A stretch of DNA of 64,000 nucleotides from JBBSGD01 sp038254435 (lineage in GTDB: Bacteria; Actinomycetota; CADDZG01; WHSQ01). Positions within the stretch are counted from its first letter, which is position 1; each line of letters begins with the position of its first letter. Location of the stretch: contig JBBSGD010000006.1 of NCBI GenBank assembly GCA_038254435.1, forward strand, positions 1 to 64,000, written 5' to 3'. Under the pieces are notes generated by a model. That model saw only the letters and a list, made by a program, of their open reading frames with translations. It was not told the DNA's origin and ran no database searches. Shown in pieces: positions 49,389 to 57,247 of this stretch. Both the position numbers and the translations under genes were made by a program.

Positions 49389-50935
49389 CGACCGGCCTCG
49401 GCCTTGCGGGCCGCCACGGACTTGCCGGTCATCCCCAGCCCGACCTCCTCGGGCGACGCATCCGGTTGGTATTCACCGGTGATGCGGCCTTCGTAGAGGG
49501 TCACGATGCGGTCGGCTAGCTCGTAGATCTCATCGAGCTCGGCCGAGATGAGCAGCACGCCGCGGCCCTGCGCCTTCTGCTCCAGCAGTTGCTTCCACAC
49601 GAACTCGATGGCGCCGACATCGAGCCCGCGCGAGGGCTGGGCCGCGACCAGCAGCCGCGGATCGCCCTGCAGCTCGCGCGCCAGCACGAGCTTTTGCTGG
49701 TTCCCACCCGACAGGGTCTGCGCGGTGACGTTGACCCCCCTGGCCCTCACATCGAACCGTTCGATCAGCGTGGTCGCGAGCTCCTTGATCTTGCGGATGA
49801 CGAGCAGACCGCTGCGTCCCGTGTACTCACGTTCGCCCTGGTGACCGAGCACGGAGTTCTCCCACAGCGTCATGTCGAGGACGAGCCCACGTTCGTGCCG
49901 GTCCTCGGGAACGAACGCCACGCCGTGCCGGCGACACTCGGCCACAGAACGCCCGCCGATGTTGTCGCCACCGAGCAGAATCGCACCCGCGCTGGGCTTG
50001 CGCAGCCCGATGACAACCTCGGCGAGCTCGCCTTGTCCGTTGCCCTCGACGCCCGCGACTCCGAGTATCTCGCCCGCGTGCACGGTGAGGTCGATGTCGT
50101 GGAGCTTGCCCTCGCAGGACAGATTCTTGAGCTCGAGTATGGGTTCGCCTGGAGCGGCGTCGGGCTTGTCGAGCTGGAACAAGACCGGCCGCCCTACCAT
50201 CATCTCGGCGAGCTGTTGCTTCGTGGTGGCGCCGGGCGTTGTCTCACCCACGACCTTGCCCCGGCGTAGCACCGTGATGCGGTCGGCGATATCGAGCACC
50301 TCGTCGAGCTTGTGGCTGATGAAGACAACAGTCTTGCCGCTCCCCGTGAGCCTTCTGAGGTTCTCGAAGAGCTCCTTGGTCTCGGAGGGCGTCAGCACGG
50401 CGGTGGGCTCGTCGAGGATCAGGATGTCGACCCCTCGGTACAGAGCCTTGAGGATCTCGACGCGTTGCTCCGCGCCAACAGAGAGGTCCTCCACGCGTGT
50501 TTTGGGATCGATGCCGAGCCCGTAACTGCGCGCCAGCTCGGCGAGCTTCTGGCCGGCGGCTTCGAGATCGATCAAGGGGCCGCCTTCTTCGCCGAGGATG
50601 ATGTTCTCGGCGACGGTGAAACGGTCGACGAGGACGAAGTGCTGGTGAACCATGCCGATGCCGTGTGCAATGGCGGCGCGTGGAGAGCCAATCTTCACCT
50701 CTTTGCCGCGCACCAGGATGCGCCCCGCAGTGGGCGGATAGAGACCGTAGAGCACGTGCATCAAGGTCGACTTGCCGGCCCCGTTCTCGCCGATGAGGGC
50801 GTGGATCTCGCCTTCCTTGAGCGTAAGATCGACCGAGTCGTTGGCAACGACGCCGGGGAAGGACTTGGTCACTTTCTCGAGCGTGACGAGGGGCACGCCG
50901 GAATGCCCCGCCTCGTTTCCGCCACTGCTCACCAC
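49385..50935 (-). CDS. Nucleoside ABC transporter ATPase (NupO-like, double domain)
   Basis: A 516-residue double ATPase. N-half: Walker A GENGAGKSTL, signature LSVGAEQRVEIL, Walker B ILILDEPTAVLT. C-half: degenerate Walker A in AGVEGNGQGELAEVV, signature TLSGGNQQKLVLAREL, and AQPSRGLDVGA in place of Walker B, as is normal for this sugar/nucleoside subfamily (RbsA/YufO type). Only the first site probably hydrolyses ATP efficiently. It follows the BMP gene after a short gap on the same strand. Confidence 0.94.
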   Translation of the reverse strand: MVSSGGNEAGHSGVPLVTLEKVTKSFPGVVANDSVDLTLKEGEIHALIGENGAGKSTLMHVLYGLYPPTAGRILVRGKEVKIGSPRAAIAHGIGMVHQHFVLVDRFTVAENIILGEEGGPLIDLEAAGQKLAELARSYGLGIDPKTRVEDLSVGAEQRVEILKALYRGVDILILDEPTAVLTPSETKELFENLRRLTGSGKTVVFISHKLDEVLDIADRITVLRRGKVVGETTPGATTKQQLAEMMVGRPVLFQLDKPDAAPGEPILELKNLSCEGKLHDIDLTVHAGEILGVAGVEGNGQGELAEVVIGLRKPSAGAILLGGDNIGGRSVAECRRHGVAFVPEDRHERGLVLDMTLWENSVLGHQGEREYTGRSGLLVIRKIKELATTLIERFDVRARGVNVTAQTLSGGNQQKLVLARELQGDPRLLVAAQPSRGLDVGAIEFVWKQLLEQKAQGRGVLLISAELDEIYELADRIVTLYEGRITGEYQPDASPEEVGLGMTGKSVAARKAEAGR

Positions 50936-50953
50936 TCCGTCGTCAGTTATGAG

Positions 50954-52027
50954 CTATCCCTGCGGCTTGGTAGGAACCTTGATCTTTCCGTCGATGATGG
51001 CTTGCTTGTACTTGTTGAGCTTGGCCTGGATGTCCTTGGACAGCAGCTGATCGTTGTCGTTGTACTTGTTTACCGCGTAGCCGACGCCGTTCTCCTTGAG
51101 CCCAAAGGTCTGTGCCCCGTGGATGAACTTGTTGTCGGAGGCGTCCTTGATGGTGTCGTAGACGGCCGTGTCCACCCGCTTGACCATCGAGGTGAGGATG
51201 AGCTTGCGTTGCGCCGCGCTCGCCGTAAGTGACTGGTCCGAGTCCACGCCAATGGCGAGCTTGTTTGCCTTGGCGGCCGCCGTGAAGAGACCGGCGCCCG
51301 AAGCGCCGGATGCATGGTAGATGACGTCGGCGCCCCCGTCGTACATCTTGGAGGAGAGCGCCTCCCCCTTGGTGGGGTCGTTGAACGCCGCAGTCGAGTC
51401 GCCTATGTACTGCACCAGGATATTGATGTTCGGATCGACGGCCCGGGCCCCCGCTTCGTAGCCAGCCTCGAACTTCTCGATGAGGCCCGTTCCTTGCTGG
51501 CCGCCGAGGAAGCCGATGGTTCCGGTCTGGGTCTTTAGGGCCGCGGCCGCACCCACGAGGAAGGACCCCTCGTTCTCGCGGAAAGTGAGGTCGGTGACGT
51601 TGGGCACGTCCTTGGCGAAACCGTCGACCACGGCAAAGTCCGTCTTTGGGTAGCTCGACGCGATCTTGTCGATGCCCGGCGAGAAGGCAAAGCCCACGGG
51701 GATGATGAGGTTGTATCCCTGGTCGGCGAAGTTGTTGACGAGGTCGTCACGGTTCGAGCCCGTGGCGTCTGGCTCGGCGGTCTTGACGTTGTTCTTGCTG
51801 ACGATGCCGTCGTCGATCGCTTTGTTGAGTCCGCGATAGGCGGCGTCGTTGAACGACTGGTCGCCGAGACCACCGACATCGAAGACGACTGCTACGCGAA
51901 AGTTGCTGCCACCGCCACCCTTGCCGCCGCCGCTGCTCGTGTCGGCTGGGTTGCCTCCCCCGCAGGCCGCCGCGCCGAGCGCCACGAGAGCCGTTACCGC
52001 AAACCACCTGAGACATCGCATGTGCAA
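50954..52027 (-). CDS. BMP-family nucleoside-binding lipoprotein
   Basis: A 357-residue substrate-binding lipoprotein: signal peptide (WFAVTALVALGAAAC) with Cys as the first mature residue, a Gly/Ser linker, then the BMP (Med/PnrA) domain with VAVVFDVGGLGDQSFNDAAY, LIIPVGFAFSPGI, NVTDLTFRENEGSFLVGAAA, GFLGGQQGTGLIEKFEAGYE, VIYHASGASGAGLF, GVDSDQ. PnrA-type proteins bind purine and pyrimidine nucleosides. It is the first gene of the importer on the minus strand, facing pduO. Confidence 0.95.
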   Translation of the reverse strand: MHMRCLRWFAVTALVALGAAACGGGNPADTSSGGGKGGGGSNFRVAVVFDVGGLGDQSFNDAAYRGLNKAIDDGIVSKNNVKTAEPDATGSNRDDLVNNFADQGYNLIIPVGFAFSPGIDKIASSYPKTDFAVVDGFAKDVPNVTDLTFRENEGSFLVGAAAALKTQTGTIGFLGGQQGTGLIEKFEAGYEAGARAVDPNINILVQYIGDSTAAFNDPTKGEALSSKMYDGGADVIYHASGASGAGLFTAAAKANKLAIGVDSDQSLTASAAQRKLILTSMVKRVDTAVYDTIKDASDNKFIHGAQTFGLKENGVGYAVNKYNDNDQLLSKDIQAKLNKYKQAIIDGKIKVPTKPQG

Positions 52028-52188
52028 TCGAACTCCCTCTTTTCGTGGAGCGACAGTGCTTGTTTGCCGATCTGTCGTTTCCTCGAGCTGCCTCGTTTCC
52101 TTGGAGCCGGCTTTCGAGAGTCAGCATATAGAGTCCCGGCGAAGCCGTCTTAGAGTGAGAGCGTTGCCGCACATAAGGAGCCCGGCAA

Positions 52189-52749
52189 ATGAAGATCTAC
52201 ACCAAGAAGGGTGACGACGGCACCACGGGCCTGCTGTACGGGGGCCGGGTCGGAAAGGACGATCTCCGAACCGCCGTGTACGGGACGCTCGACGAGACCG
52301 TGTCCGCACTCGGGCTGGCCAGGGCGGGGGGCCTCTCGCCTCGAGGCGAGGCAATCGTCGTGCGTGTCCAACGGGAGATGTTTCTGGTCGGCGCGCAGCT
52401 CGCCACGGCATCCGGCAATCAGCACAAGCTCACAGAGGGTGTGTCCAAGGTCTCGCCCGGGATGGCCCGGCAGGCCGAAGAGGACATAGACGCCCTCGTG
52501 GCCGAGCGACCCCTCCCCCAGGAGTTCATCCTCCCCGGCGCCCTCATGGGTTCCGCCGGGCTGGACCTTGCGCGCTCGACCATCCGGCGGGCCGAGCGGG
52601 AGGCCGTCGCCATGGACCGGGCTGGGCTCGTGCCGGACCCAGAGATCCTTCGTTATCTGAACCGCGTCTCAGATCTGCTGTTTGCCCTCGCCCGTTATGA
52701 GGAGGCCGAGCAAGGCCTCCGCGCCGATTCGTCGAGGCCTGGCTCGTGA
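52189..52749 (+). CDS. Cob(I)alamin adenosyltransferase, PduO type
   Basis: A 186-residue ATP:corrinoid adenosyltransferase that makes coenzyme B12: YTKKGDDGTTGLLYGGRVGK, RVQREMFLVGAQLA, FILPGALMGSAGLDLARS, TIRRAEREAV, YLNRVSDLLFALARY. All match the PduO/EutT-like trimer family. An excellent GGAG precedes the ATG. Its stop overlaps the Nudix gene (GTGA) and it may be co-translated with it. Confidence 0.95.
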   Translation: MKIYTKKGDDGTTGLLYGGRVGKDDLRTAVYGTLDETVSALGLARAGGLSPRGEAIVVRVQREMFLVGAQLATASGNQHKLTEGVSKVSPGMARQAEEDIDALVAERPLPQEFILPGALMGSAGLDLARSTIRRAEREAVAMDRAGLVPDPEILRYLNRVSDLLFALARYEEAEQGLRADSSRPGS

Positions 52750-53249
52750 AGCCCTTCGTCTACTGTCCCGCGTGCGGCTCCGGCCTCAAGGAGCCGGATG
52801 CGCACAAGGGGTCGAAATGCCAGTCGTGCGGGCGCTCGTGGTATCGCAACGCCGCCCCCACCGTGGGTGCAGCCATAGTCGACAGCGACCGGGCCCTCCT
52901 GACGGTGCGGGGCCGCGACCCCTTCAAGGGCAAGCTCGACGTTCCGGGAGGCTTTCTCGAGCCTGGTGAGTCGCCTCTCGATGGGCTGAAGCGCGAGGTC
53001 AAGGAGGAGCTCGACCTCGAGGTGGACGTAACCCATTCCGACTTCATTCAGGCCGAGCCCCATCGTTATGGTGAGGACGGAGAGTGGCTGCTGTCGCTCG
53101 GATATGTGGTTCGCATAGTGTCGGGGGAGCCGTCGCCCGCCGATGATGTTGCCGGCGTGCGCTGGGTCGGCAGCGACGAGCTGGACGAAGTCGATTGGGC
53201 ATGGCCCCACGACAGGGAGCTCGTGAGAAAGGCACTCAGCGATGTATGA
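52746..53249 (+). CDS. Nudix hydrolase with N-terminal zinc ribbon
   Basis: The start overlaps the adenosyltransferase stop (52746-52749); 167 residues. A zinc ribbon (FVYCPACGSGLKE, KCQSCGRSWYRN) precedes the Nudix box GGFLEPGESPLDGLKREVKE with ELDLEV. The zinc ribbon plus Nudix layout is shared with NADH pyrophosphatase-like and ADP-ribose/ADP-sugar hydrolases; the substrate cannot be assigned. It probably cleaves a nucleoside diphosphate derivative. It is followed by a membrane-protein gene with an 8-base overlap. Confidence 0.9.
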   Translation: MKPFVYCPACGSGLKEPDAHKGSKCQSCGRSWYRNAAPTVGAAIVDSDRALLTVRGRDPFKGKLDVPGGFLEPGESPLDGLKREVKEELDLEVDVTHSDFIQAEPHRYGEDGEWLLSLGYVVRIVSGEPSPADDVAGVRWVGSDELDEVDWAWPHDRELVRKALSDV

Positions 53250-53646
53250 GTTCGAACCGCTTCAGATACCCGGCGACGTGGACGAGGCCGAGCTCGCTAC
53301 CCTGCTTGGAGTTGCACGCATCGGAGTCGGTGCCGCCATGTTCCTCGCGCCCAGGCGCACTGCGAGGCTGTGGCTCGGGCACGAGGGCTCGGCCACCGTC
53401 ACAACGATGACGATGAGGTCGCTCGGGGGCCGGGATGCGGCGCTCGGGATCGGTCTGTTGATGGCCTTGCAGCACGACGTGGGCGTGCGCGGCTGGCTCG
53501 AGGCCGGGGCCATGTGCGACGCGGTAGACGGCGTCGCCACCCTGCTTAGCTACAGGCGCCTTCCTCGAGTCCGGCGGATCGCGTTCCTGGCAGCCTGTGT
53601 CGGAGGAGCCGTGTTGCAGGCCCGCCTGGCGCCGAGCTTCGACTAG
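53242..53646 (+). CDS. Small membrane protein, unknown (DUF4267-like)
   Basis: A 134-residue protein with about four hydrophobic stretches (ATLLGVARIGVGAAMFLAP; LGGRDAALGIGLLMAL; GAMCDAVDGVATLLSY; AFLAACVGGAVLQA). The 'GRDxALGxGLL' pattern resembles DUF4267 proteins. It overlaps the Nudix gene and is the last gene of this short group. Function unknown. Confidence 0.65.
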   Translation: MYEFEPLQIPGDVDEAELATLLGVARIGVGAAMFLAPRRTARLWLGHEGSATVTTMTMRSLGGRDAALGIGLLMALQHDVGVRGWLEAGAMCDAVDGVATLLSYRRLPRVRRIAFLAACVGGAVLQARLAPSFD

Positions 53647-53695
53647 CCACGAGCCCTACTCTGCTCCCGCGGTGCCGCGCAGTGGCCCACAGGGA

Positions 53696-54169
53696 TCAGC
53701 GAGCGCGCTCGAGGGTCGCTCTCAGGTGTCCGGTGAGAGGCTCACCGACGGCGGCCATGGCGAGGGTGTAGCTCAGTCGCTCGTTGCTCAGCTCGTAGAC
53801 GCGGCTCAAGGCCGTGACGTCCTTGGCCGTTGCCGTAGCGCCGATCGAGGTGCTGTGGACGTCGATGCTAGTGCCGTCGATGGTGCCCTCGGAGACTTCC
53901 GTCTGCCCGGTCGGGTGAGCCAGGACGATCTCGACGCGAGCCGGCCCGGCAGGTCGCCAGTAACCGGTCTCCGAGTGCCTGGGCGCCCCGGTGCCGGGAT
54001 CCCAAGTGCGCTGCGAGTAGATCAGGAAGGGCTTTCCGTTGTGCGAGAAGAAGCACTCCTCCTCGTAGGTGAAGTCGTCGATGGTGGGGTAGAAGACCTT
54101 GCCGCGCCCCCGCCAGGTTCCAAGGAGCCAGGCCACAGGTTCGAGCGCGGTATGTCGCTGTGGTGCCAT
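53696..54169 (-). CDS. Nitrobindin family heme protein
   Basis: Start placed at the ATG at 54169 (MAPQRHTALEPVAWLL); 157 residues. The nitrobindin/THAP4-type barrel has the motif WLLGTWRGRGKVFYPTIDDF, YEEECFFSHNGKPFLIYSQR, ETGYWRPAG and a C-terminal TGHLRATLER, whose histidine is the probable heme ligand. These proteins isomerise peroxynitrite or bind NO; in actinobacteria they are common and mostly uncharacterised. It diverges from the methyltransferase across the 47-base hairpin element. Confidence 0.9.
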   Translation of the reverse strand: MAPQRHTALEPVAWLLGTWRGRGKVFYPTIDDFTYEEECFFSHNGKPFLIYSQRTWDPGTGAPRHSETGYWRPAGPARVEIVLAHPTGQTEVSEGTIDGTSIDVHSTSIGATATAKDVTALSRVYELSNERLSYTLAMAAVGEPLTGHLRATLERAR

Positions 54170-54193
54170 CGCCCGATTCTCCCACCGCCCCGC

Positions 54194-54240
54194 AACTTTT
54201 CTCAAATCCGTGCGCAAAACGCCGTTTGGTGAGAGAAGTT
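54194..54240. repeat. 47-base hairpin element, copy 2
   Basis: Arms AACTTTTCTCA (54194-54204) and TGAGAGAAGTT (54230-54240; one mismatch, paired G-U in RNA) enclose a 25-base core with GTGCGCAAAACGC, the reverse complement of the core of copy 1 (41003-41049). It stands between nitrobindin and a methyltransferase gene, whose GTG starts 5 bases after the right arm. Confidence 0.8.
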
Positions 54241-54245
54241 GAGGA

Positions 54246-55100
54246 GTGACGCCAGAGAACTCCCACAACGAGCAACCGGCCGGCGAGCACTCGGCGACCA
54301 ACAAGGCTCGCTGGAACGAGCTCGCCATAGCCCATTCGAGCCGGCCGGCCGAGCTCTACGACGTCGGCGCCTTCAAGGCCGGCAAGTCGAGCCTCGACCC
54401 GATAGTTCTCGGCGAGGTGGGGGACGTCGGCGGAAAGCGCCTTCTCCATCTCATGTGCCACTTCGGTCTGGACACCCTGTCGTGGGCGCGTTTGGGGGCG
54501 ACAGTTACCGGAGCCGACTTCTCGGAAGAGGCGATTGCGCGCGCGAGGTCGCTGGCCGCCGAAGTGGGCCTCGACGCCACCTTCGTGTGCACCTCGATCT
54601 ACGAGCTCCCCGCCCACCTGCAGAGCAAGTTCGACGTCGTCTTCACCTCGTACGGGGTGCTGTGCTGGCTGCACGATCTGCCGGCCTGGGGCCGGATCGT
54701 CGGCCATTTCCTCGAGCCCGGCGGCTCGTTTCACCTGATCGAATCCCACCCCTTTACCAAGGTGCTTGAAGAGATTGGGGAGGGAGACGCTAGGCGCCTC
54801 GAGGCGCTCTACCCATACTGGCAAACGGAGGAGCCGCTCTTCTTCGACCAGGACGGCTCCTACGCAGACCCAGACATCAAGCTTACGAATCGCGGCGCCT
54901 ATGAGTGGCCGCACAGCATGGGCGAGATACTGGATGCGCTCATTTCGAACGGCTTGCGAATCGAGCGCCTGCGCGAGTTCCCGTGGCTCGAGTTCCAGAA
55001 GTTCCCTTCGATGCAAAGGGAGGACTCGGGCCTTTACTCACTGCCGGGCAAGGAGCGGTCGCTGCCGTTTCTCTTTTCACTCGTGGCAACAAAGCCGTGA
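54246..55100 (+). CDS. Class I SAM-dependent methyltransferase
   Basis: A 284-residue methyltransferase: SHNEQPAGEHSATNKARWNE, SAM site KRLLHLMCHFGLDTLSWARL, GADFSEEAIARARSLA, DVVFTSYGVLCWLHDL, FLEPGGSFHLIESHP, and a C-terminal DALISNGLRIERLREFPWLE. The substrate is unknown; the pattern matches small-molecule methyltransferases often found in actinobacterial genomes. The GTG start directly follows an AGGA, too close for a normal ribosome-binding site, which suggests leaderless translation with the hairpin element as an upstream operator. Confidence 0.88.
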   Translation: MTPENSHNEQPAGEHSATNKARWNELAIAHSSRPAELYDVGAFKAGKSSLDPIVLGEVGDVGGKRLLHLMCHFGLDTLSWARLGATVTGADFSEEAIARARSLAAEVGLDATFVCTSIYELPAHLQSKFDVVFTSYGVLCWLHDLPAWGRIVGHFLEPGGSFHLIESHPFTKVLEEIGEGDARRLEALYPYWQTEEPLFFDQDGSYADPDIKLTNRGAYEWPHSMGEILDALISNGLRIERLREFPWLEFQKFPSMQREDSGLYSLPGKERSLPFLFSLVATKP

Positions 55101-55168
55101 CCCCGTGGGGGCGTGAGATCGAATTTGCGGCCGCGCGAGTGCGAACCCGTGCGCGCCTGTCCGCCGGC

Positions 55169-55813
55169 TCAGATTTGCGCGCCGGAGGTGACGCGCACCA
55201 GCGCGGCCAGCTCTCGCCCCAGCGGCGTCATGCCCTGCGGAGTCTCTATCGTCATCGGACCTTCGAGGGGAGCGACGTCCTTGATCGCAAGCTCGGACCC
55301 CGGACGGATCCCGATCTGGTCGAGGTACGGAAGGACATCTTCTTTGAGCTCGGACACCTGGGCTACGACGCCCTTCTCGCCCGGCTCGAGCTCGGAGAGT
55401 CGCCTCAGCTCCCGCAGGTCAACCGGACAGATCGGATGCCCGTGCGGGCAGTAATCTGGATAGTCGAGCGACCGGGCTAGAGCCTCCTCGACGCGGGCGG
55501 AGATGTCGTGCTCGAGCCGGTGGGCCTCTCCGTGGACCTCGAACCAGGACATCCCGAGCTTGTCGACCAGCAGGCACTCGATGAGCCGGTGACGGCGCAG
55601 CATCGTGTGAGCGAGGCGTCTCCCCTCGGGGGTGAGCAGAATGGCTCCCCCCTGTTCGCGCGTGAGGTACCCCTCGCCGGCCAGTCGCTTGAGCATCTCG
55701 GAAGCCGACGGTAACGAAACTTCGAGAATGCCCGCGAGGACCGTCGCCGTGATCCGCTCACCGTCCTCCTCGAGGCGCTTTATCTCTTCGAGGTAGTCCT
55801 CCACTCCCCGCAT
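55169..55813 (-). CDS. DtxR/MntR-family metal-dependent regulator
   Basis: Start at the ATG at 55813 (MRGVEDYLEEIKRL); 214 residues. Winged helix (ITATVLAGILEVSLPSASEM), metal-binding dimerisation domain (LRRHRLIECLLVDKLGMSWFE, VHGEAHRLEHDIS, GHPICPVD) and a C-terminal FeoA/SH3-like domain (LDQIGIRPGSELAIKDVAP). It represses iron or manganese uptake when metal is bound. The Cys-His-Glu layout resembles IdeR/DtxR more than MntR. No typical box was found at its own promoter. It diverges from the BKACE gene. Confidence 0.9.
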   Translation of the reverse strand: MRGVEDYLEEIKRLEEDGERITATVLAGILEVSLPSASEMLKRLAGEGYLTREQGGAILLTPEGRRLAHTMLRRHRLIECLLVDKLGMSWFEVHGEAHRLEHDISARVEEALARSLDYPDYCPHGHPICPVDLRELRRLSELEPGEKGVVAQVSELKEDVLPYLDQIGIRPGSELAIKDVAPLEGPMTIETPQGMTPLGRELAALVRVTSGAQI

Positions 55814-55864
55814 CGACCAAGTGTATGGCCGCCGGCGCCGGGCAGGGGTGGTAAACGAGAAGGC

Positions 55865-56677
55865 ATGGACCCGCTGATGATCACGGTCGCAGGTGTCGGG
55901 GCCGAGATCTCCAAGCAGGAGCAGCCCGCGCTGCCCATCACGCCCGAAGAGCTCGCCGAGGACGCGCGGCGCTGCGCGGAGGCCGGCGCGAGCATCTACC
56001 ACCTTCACGTGCGGGACGTCGCGGGGGCGCCGACCATGGAGGTCGAGAGCTATCGCGCCGCCCAGGAGGCGATCCGCTCCGCGAGCGATCTCGTCGTCCA
56101 GTTCTCGAGCGGCGGCGCCGTCACCGATGATGAGGAGGCGCGCATCGCCCCGCTGGCGCTCGTGCCGGAGATGGCGACGCTCACTACCGGAAGCGTCAAC
56201 TTCGGCGACGAGGTGTTCCTCAACCCGGCCCCCCTGGTGGCTCGCTTCTACGCTCGCATGCGGGAGCTCGGCATTGTCCCGGAATTCGAAATCTTTGAGG
56301 CGGGCATGATCGCCAACGCCGTCGCTCTCGTAGGTGAGCGGGGCGACGAGCACCACCGGCACTTCGACTTCGTTCTCGGAGTCCCCGGAGGGATGCCCGC
56401 ATGGCCGGAGACGATCCATTTTCTAGCCTCGCACCTCCCCGCCGGCGCGTCGTGGAGCGCCACCGGGATCGGGCGCTCGCACCGGGAGGTGTCCTTGTCC
56501 GCCATCGAGGGGGGCGGACACGTGCGTACGGGGTTCGAGGACGTCCGCTACCTCGGTCCGGGCGAGCCGGCAAGCTCCAATGCGCAGCTCATCGAACGAG
56601 TGGCCGGATGGGCGCGCGAACGCGGCCGCGAGGTCGCCGCGCCGGGGCAAGCCCGAAGGCTCTTGGGACTTTCGTGA
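55865..56677 (+). CDS. Beta-keto acid cleavage enzyme (BKACE, DUF849)
   Basis: A 270-residue TIM-barrel enzyme of the BKACE family, which uses acetyl-CoA to cleave beta-keto acids (as Kce in lysine fermentation, or carnitine-type substrates). Seen: zinc motif IYHLHVRDVAG (H-x-H), VQFSSGG, VPEMATLTTGSVNFGD, FEIFEAGMIANA, LGVPGGMPAW, IGRSHREVSLSAIEGGGHVR and the conserved VRTGFED. The zinc histidines and the late glutamate are present. The substrate cannot be told from context; no matching CoA ligase is adjacent. Confidence 0.92.
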   Translation: MDPLMITVAGVGAEISKQEQPALPITPEELAEDARRCAEAGASIYHLHVRDVAGAPTMEVESYRAAQEAIRSASDLVVQFSSGGAVTDDEEARIAPLALVPEMATLTTGSVNFGDEVFLNPAPLVARFYARMRELGIVPEFEIFEAGMIANAVALVGERGDEHHRHFDFVLGVPGGMPAWPETIHFLASHLPAGASWSATGIGRSHREVSLSAIEGGGHVRTGFEDVRYLGPGEPASSNAQLIERVAGWARERGREVAAPGQARRLLGLS

Positions 56678-56697
56678 ATAGCGGGTAACCTTTGGTC

Positions 56698-57234
56698 ATG
56701 GACGACAGACGCCTTCTTAGCCGTATTAGCGAAGCCTCGTATCTGGAAGGGGTCGCCGAGCGGTCCATCGAAGATCTCAAGACGATGCGCTCGGATTGCC
56801 ACACCGTCGAGACCGAGGTTTCCTACGAGCGCCGTCTCTGCCAGGCGCGCATCGACATCCTCAAGGCCGAGCTCGACCGCCGCGCCGGGAAGGGTGAAGG
56901 CGACCTCATCAAGCGACTTCCTCAGGTGCTGGCCGCGCGGACCGATCCATCCTCCGGGGGCCCGGTGCCCGGGCGGGCTCCGGATTTCTCGATTCCGCGC
57001 AGCGCCCAGGTCGTGCGCCGGCGCGTCGACGACGTGATGGCCGACAACAAGGTAGTGAACCTGCCCAAGTTGTCGAGCGAGGAGATCAACGAGACTCTCC
57101 GCACGCTGCGAGAGCGCGAGCACGATCTCTCCGAGCAGCGCAAGGCGGTTCACGGGATCATGGATGTGGTGCAAGCCGAGATAGTGCGCCGCTACCAGAC
57201 CGGGCAGAGCGACCCGACGTCCGCCCTGGCCTAA
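56698..57234 (+). CDS. rsiG: RsiG-type c-di-GMP-binding anti-sigma factor
   Basis: A 178-residue helical protein with two copies of the RsiG motif E(X)3S(X)2R(X)3Q(X)3D. The first is exact: Glu38, Ser42, Arg45, Gln49, Asp53 (ETEVSYERRLCQARID). The second has His for Gln: Glu141, Ser145, Arg148, His152, Asp156. They sit on two helices that would form the antiparallel coiled coil which binds a c-di-GMP dimer and holds a WhiG-type sigma factor in Streptomyces. The basic stretch RRRV follows. Start at 56698 rather than the upstream TTG. Its sigma partner is not in the window. Confidence 0.85.
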   Translation: MDDRRLLSRISEASYLEGVAERSIEDLKTMRSDCHTVETEVSYERRLCQARIDILKAELDRRAGKGEGDLIKRLPQVLAARTDPSSGGPVPGRAPDFSIPRSAQVVRRRVDDVMADNKVVNLPKLSSEEINETLRTLREREHDLSEQRKAVHGIMDVVQAEIVRRYQTGQSDPTSALA

Positions 57235-57247
57235 ACAGGCCTAGAAC

